Source of the DNA: Adlercreutzia mucosicola DSM 19490
GTDB taxonomy: Bacteria > Actinomycetota > Coriobacteriia > Coriobacteriales > Eggerthellaceae
Length of the DNA stretch: 64,000 nucleotides
Assembly: GCF_000422625.1 (NCBI RefSeq)
Contig: NZ_KE383895.1
Span: 366,968 to 430,967, forward strand
Direction of reading: 5' to 3'
Shown: positions 61,267-64,000 of the stretch, piece by piece
How the letters are laid out: every line of letters begins with the position of its first letter
How positions within the stretch are numbered: the stretch's first letter is position 1
Made by a program: the position numbers and the translations under genes
Notes under the pieces: generated by a model
Told to the model about the DNA's origin: nothing
The model's input: the letters and a program-made list of their open reading frames with translations, nothing else
Database searches by the model: none

Positions 61267-62666
61267 TGAACGATGTACTCACATATTTGGAAACCCAGCG
61301 GGCCCCTTTTGCCGAGGAGCCCTTCAACGCCGTGGACTCGGCGCTGCTGGCGCAGTTCTGCATGGCCCGGGGCGAGGGCGTGATGCCGCGCTTGGGTATG
61401 CTGGCGGCGGTGGAAGGTGCGGGGGAAGAGGCGGTCGACGAGGCTGAGGGCGGCCGTCGGGGGCGTCGCCGGCTGGCGGCGCTGCTGGGGCGGCTGCGGC
61501 GCGCGGGACGGCGCTCGAGCGATGCGCGGGCGGCTGCTGGTGGGGCTGCGGGCGCTGTCGGCGCGGTTGCCGGGGGAACCAGGGGCGGTTCGGGAGCGGC
61601 TGGGGTCTCTCGGGCGGCTGCCGGCGGGATGTCGAGTGCCGAGACGTTGGATCGGGCCGAGGTGGCTCAGGACGCGACGGCACCGCGCCATCCGGTGCGC
61701 TTCGCCGATCTGCTGCGATCCGAGCTGTTTCCCACTATGTTTTCCGGCATGCATCGGGCGCAGATGATCCAGCAGCTGTTTTGGATGGCGGCCAGCCCGC
61801 GCTTCCGCGAGCTGCTCATCTACGATCACGAGGCCGCCTTCGACGAGACGCAGGACCTGCAATTCGCCGCGACCACCTTCGTGTGCCCGGGGCGGTTCGC
61901 CTATGTGGGCTTTCGCGGCACCGACACGACGCTCACCGGATGGCGCGAGGACTTCAACATGGCCTACATGGTGCCCGTGCCGGCCCAGGATCTGGCATTG
62001 CGCTATTTGGAGGCGGTGGCCGCCGATCTGCGACTGCCCGAGCATCTGATCGTGGGCGGCCATTCCAAGGGCGGCAACTTGGCCGAGTACGCGGTGCTGA
62101 AGGCGCCGGCGGCGGTGCGGGAGCGCGTTGTGCATCTGTACAATCACGACGGTCCCGGCTTCATGCCCGGCACCTTCTCGGCGACCGATTACGCGCCGCT
62201 GGCGGGGCGCATGACCAAGCAGGTGCCGGCCGATTCCATGGTGGGCATCCTCATGGAGTCGGGTATGCCCACCGAAGTGGTGCAGGCGGCAGGCCGCGGC
62301 TTCGAACAGCATTCGGTGTATCGCTGGGACGTGGTGGCCGACGATGGGCGCTTCGCCACAGCGGCGGCGCTGCCCGAGCGCACCGAGCGGCGCGCCGAGG
62401 CCTTGGCCGTGTGGCTGGCCTCCATGGATGGCGACGATCGCGAGCGCATGGTGGACGCCCTGTTCAACGCGCTGAAGTCGGCAGGCGTCACCGATGCGGC
62501 CCAGCTGTTCGGCGGCGGTCGCGAGTGGGCCATCCTGCGCGACGGCGTGATGCGCGCTCCCGTATCGGACCGCACCACGATGTTGAACGCCCTACGCGGT
62601 CTCACTCGCGCCTTCAGCGACGTGACCGCCGCCCGCAACAACGCCCGAAGATCTGGAAAGAAGTAG
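61266..62666 (+). CDS. Mbeg1-like (DUF2974) alpha/beta hydrolase
   Basis: This 466-residue protein matches the Mbeg1-like/DUF2974 family, lipase-like alpha/beta hydrolases common in gut Gram-positive bacteria. The N-terminus MNDVLTYLETQRAPFAEEPF followed by NAVDSALLAQF is typical. VGFRGTDTTLTGWREDFNM precedes the nucleophile elbow GGHSKGGNLAEYAVL (Ser in GHSKG). NHDGPGF follows about 30 residues later. Between residues 50 and 140 lies an Arg/Ala/Gly-rich, low-complexity insert that the family usually lacks or keeps short. No signal peptide is present. The physiological substrate is unknown. It has no ribosome binding site and may be translated from a leaderless message. Confidence 0.9.
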   Translation: MNDVLTYLETQRAPFAEEPFNAVDSALLAQFCMARGEGVMPRLGMLAAVEGAGEEAVDEAEGGRRGRRRLAALLGRLRRAGRRSSDARAAAGGAAGAVGAVAGGTRGGSGAAGVSRAAAGGMSSAETLDRAEVAQDATAPRHPVRFADLLRSELFPTMFSGMHRAQMIQQLFWMAASPRFRELLIYDHEAAFDETQDLQFAATTFVCPGRFAYVGFRGTDTTLTGWREDFNMAYMVPVPAQDLALRYLEAVAADLRLPEHLIVGGHSKGGNLAEYAVLKAPAAVRERVVHLYNHDGPGFMPGTFSATDYAPLAGRMTKQVPADSMVGILMESGMPTEVVQAAGRGFEQHSVYRWDVVADDGRFATAAALPERTERRAEALAVWLASMDGDDRERMVDALFNALKSAGVTDAAQLFGGGREWAILRDGVMRAPVSDRTTMLNALRGLTRAFSDVTAARNNARRSGKK

Positions 62667-62949
62667 CACGGCCCCCGAGGCCGACCTGCGAGACGATTGG
62701 CGGGGCGACCCCGAGGCCGGCCCCGAGGCCGACCTACAGGGCCGACCTGCGGGGACGATTAACGGGAGTGATTTGCGGGGCCGACCTGCGGGGCCGACCC
62801 GTAGAGGCGGCCTTCAGGCTGCCCGCTCAGCCGGTGCCATCCCGCACGTCCGACTAGCTTCCGAACGGGCTCAAGCCTGTCCCTACGGTGATGCGGCGCA
62901 GTTGCGTTGACTGCCGCCCGATGCCCACCGCTCGCAACGGTGCGGTCGC
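62667..62949. repeat. Repeat-rich gap with two REP-like palindromes (copies d and e)
   Basis: After the hydrolase gene, GGCCGACCTGCG-type units repeat about five times (62680-62800). REP-like copy d (62799-62827, GTAGAGGCGGCCTTCAGGCT) and copy e (62862-62889, opposite orientation) follow, forming a head-to-head pair between two convergent genes. No gene is seen. Confidence 0.65.
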
Positions 62950-63450
62950 TCAAATCCAGTGGATGCGGGTTTCGTCGTAGCGGGTGGGGCCTGTGGGCTC
63001 GGGGCGATGATCGGGATGGCCCACGGCAATAAGCGCAAAGGGCTCCATGCCCCGAGGGCTGCCGAGCGCCACGGCCACGGCCGCCATGCGGTCGGGGTCG
63101 GGCGCGATACCGAGCCAGACGGCTCCCAGGCCGATGTTGGCCGCTTCCAGCAGGATGTTCTCCACGGCGGCGCTCATGTCCAGCGGCGTGCAGGGCGCAA
63201 AGCGCAGACCGCCGGTGCGGGCGCAGGCGACGATGACGCAGGGAGCGAGCTTGGCCGGCGCGGCATAGGGGCTCGTGGCGGCCAGGGCCATGCGCGTGGT
63301 CTCGTCGCGGGCGATGTAAAACTCCCAGGGCTGCTGGTTGCCCGCCGAGGGAGCGGCCATGGCGGCGCGCATGAGCCGCTCGATGTCGTCGATGGCCACA
63401 GGTTCGTCGGTGAACTGCCGCACGCTGCTCCGTTTGAAGATGGCGTTCAT
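62950..63450 (-). CDS. Nitroreductase-family FMN oxidoreductase
   Basis: This 166-residue protein is of the nitroreductase family, FMN-dependent enzymes that reduce nitro compounds, quinones or similar substrates with NAD(P)H. The FMN-binding start is KRSSVRQFTDEPV, followed by MRAAMAAPSAGNQQPWEF, both hallmark motifs. AAVENILLEAANIGLGAVWL and the ending IAVGHPDHRPEP are also typical. The length fits the short clade. The start ATG at 63450 has a GAGGCAG-type site; a longer frame upstream is unlikely. It is convergent with the hydrolase gene and downstream of lysA on the same strand, but a terminator separates it from lysA. Confidence 0.93.
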   Translation of the reverse strand: MNAIFKRSSVRQFTDEPVAIDDIERLMRAAMAAPSAGNQQPWEFYIARDETTRMALAATSPYAAPAKLAPCVIVACARTGGLRFAPCTPLDMSAAVENILLEAANIGLGAVWLGIAPDPDRMAAVAVALGSPRGMEPFALIAVGHPDHRPEPTGPTRYDETRIHWI

Positions 63451-63633
63451 GAGGCTGCCTCGATCCTTTTCGCTGGTGGAGCGCGGCGGCAGGCGCTGCC
63501 AGGGCGCGGACCGCCGCGAGAACGCGCCGAGGGCGCGATGATCGCATCGGATTCCCACTCTAGCGACCGCGGGCCGCAGAAGGCGGCGAAGGCCCTTCCC
63601 ATTACTGACCTGCGAACCCCTTGCTACGGAATC

Positions 63634-63663
63634 GAAAAGAAAAGGGCGACCCGAAGGTCGCCC
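63634..63663 (-). terminator. Rho-independent terminator of lysA
   Basis: On the minus strand GGGCGACC pairs with GGTCGCCC around a TTCG tetraloop, followed by TTTTCTTTTC, 30 bases after the lysA stop. It is a very strong terminator. Confidence 0.95.
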
Positions 63664-63692
63664 GTGCATGAGACAGGAGCTGTGTCTGGCCC

Positions 63693-64000
63693 TTACAGGT
63701 CGCGTTGGTAGAGGTCCTCGTAAGTCTCGCGGCGGGTGACCACGCGCGACACGCCGTCGCGCACGAACACCACGGCGGGTCGCGGCTGGCCGTTGTAGTT
63801 GCTGGCCATGGTCATGTTGTAGGCGCCGGTGCCGAAGACGCACACGATGTCGCCCACATCGGCCTTCTGCAGCGGCATGTCCACCACCACGGCATCGCCG
63901 CTTTCGCAGTGCTTGCCGCACAGCGTGACGATCTCGGTGCGCGGCTGGGATGCCTTGTTGGCGATGGTGGGCTCGTAGTCGGCGTGGTAGAGTGCCGTGC
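63693..64000 (-). CDS. lysA: Diaminopimelate decarboxylase, C-terminal part (5' end outside window)
   Basis: The last 102 or so residues of LysA, the PLP enzyme that decarboxylates meso-diaminopimelate to lysine. The fragment includes VTLCGKHCESGDAVVVDMPL, where the CESGD motif supplies the active-site Cys from the partner subunit. FGTGAYNMTMASNYNGQPRP then contributes a substrate-binding Tyr. Both are diagnostic of the C-terminal barrel of LysA. The frame is open to the window edge. A strong terminator follows. The fragment is enough for a firm family call, although related arginine/ornithine decarboxylases share the fold. Confidence 0.93.
   Translation of the reverse strand, partial: TALYHADYEPTIANKASQPRTEIVTLCGKHCESGDAVVVDMPLQKADVGDIVCVFGTGAYNMTMASNYNGQPRPAVVFVRDGVSRVVTRRETYEDLYQRDL

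Noticed and set aside
61053-62312. Extended 904-residue start for the sodium symporter
   Set aside because: The extension overlaps the divergent hydrolase gene in antisense. The symporter's own ATG at 61052 has a good ribosome binding site and the correct family N-terminus.

Overview
The window is GC-rich DNA that looks like a Coriobacteriia (Eggerthellaceae-like) chromosome. This is an inference from several signs: DMSO-reductase-type anaerobic respiration genes, a Gram-positive LPXTG surface protein, AGGAGG-type ribosome binding sites, tRNAs with encoded CCA, and very strong GC-ending codon bias. No 16S gene or species marker is present.

Layout. 1-2113 (+) is the end of an oxidoreductase operon: the C-terminal part of a DmsB-like 4Fe-4S subunit, a TorD/DmsD chaperone and a DmsC-like membrane anchor. 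2210-2731 (-) is a YfcE-type phosphodiesterase. 3329-4037 (+) holds two tandem paralogous small proteins of unknown function. 4176-5036 (+) is an Mrp/ApbC Fe-S carrier ATPase, followed by tRNA-Ala(GGC).

5361-13544 (-) is an accessory block. In transcription order it contains a ClpP protease, a VirD4/TraG-type ATPase without visible membrane segments, two unrecognised proteins (368 and 446 aa), a 49-aa protein, a zinc-ribbon lipoprotein, a 9-codon mini-ORF capped by a 93-bp near-perfect hairpin, and a UvrD-like helicase. The same palindrome, CGTAAAATTTACG, lies upstream of both clpP and the helicase, which suggests shared control. No relaxase, integrase or att repeat was seen, so a complete conjugative element is not supported.

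14148-15548 (+) is a lipoprotein foldase (PrsA/SurA type). It sits directly before a single 40.3-kb gene (16059-56339, 13,426 aa, about 1.4 MDa) that makes up 63% of the window. That gene encodes a secreted protein with a signal peptide, a tandem-duplicated N-terminal module, Gly/Asp linkers, four InlB-type B repeats, about ten SdrD-B-like repeats, a PASTA domain and a C-terminal LPQTG sortase signal. The foldase is a plausible folding partner. No sortase gene lies in the window.

56448-64000 returns to ordinary genes: a GNAT acetyltransferase, a nuclease-fold protein bracketed by two copies of an inverted-repeat element, tRNA-Leu(CAA), an NSS-family sodium symporter, an Mbeg1/DUF2974-type hydrolase, a nitroreductase, and the 3' end of lysA. 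Intergenic DNA is rich in dispersed palindromes of three distinct families: a long-arm element with three copies, a REP-like element with six copies, and a GGGACGG palindrome with four copies.
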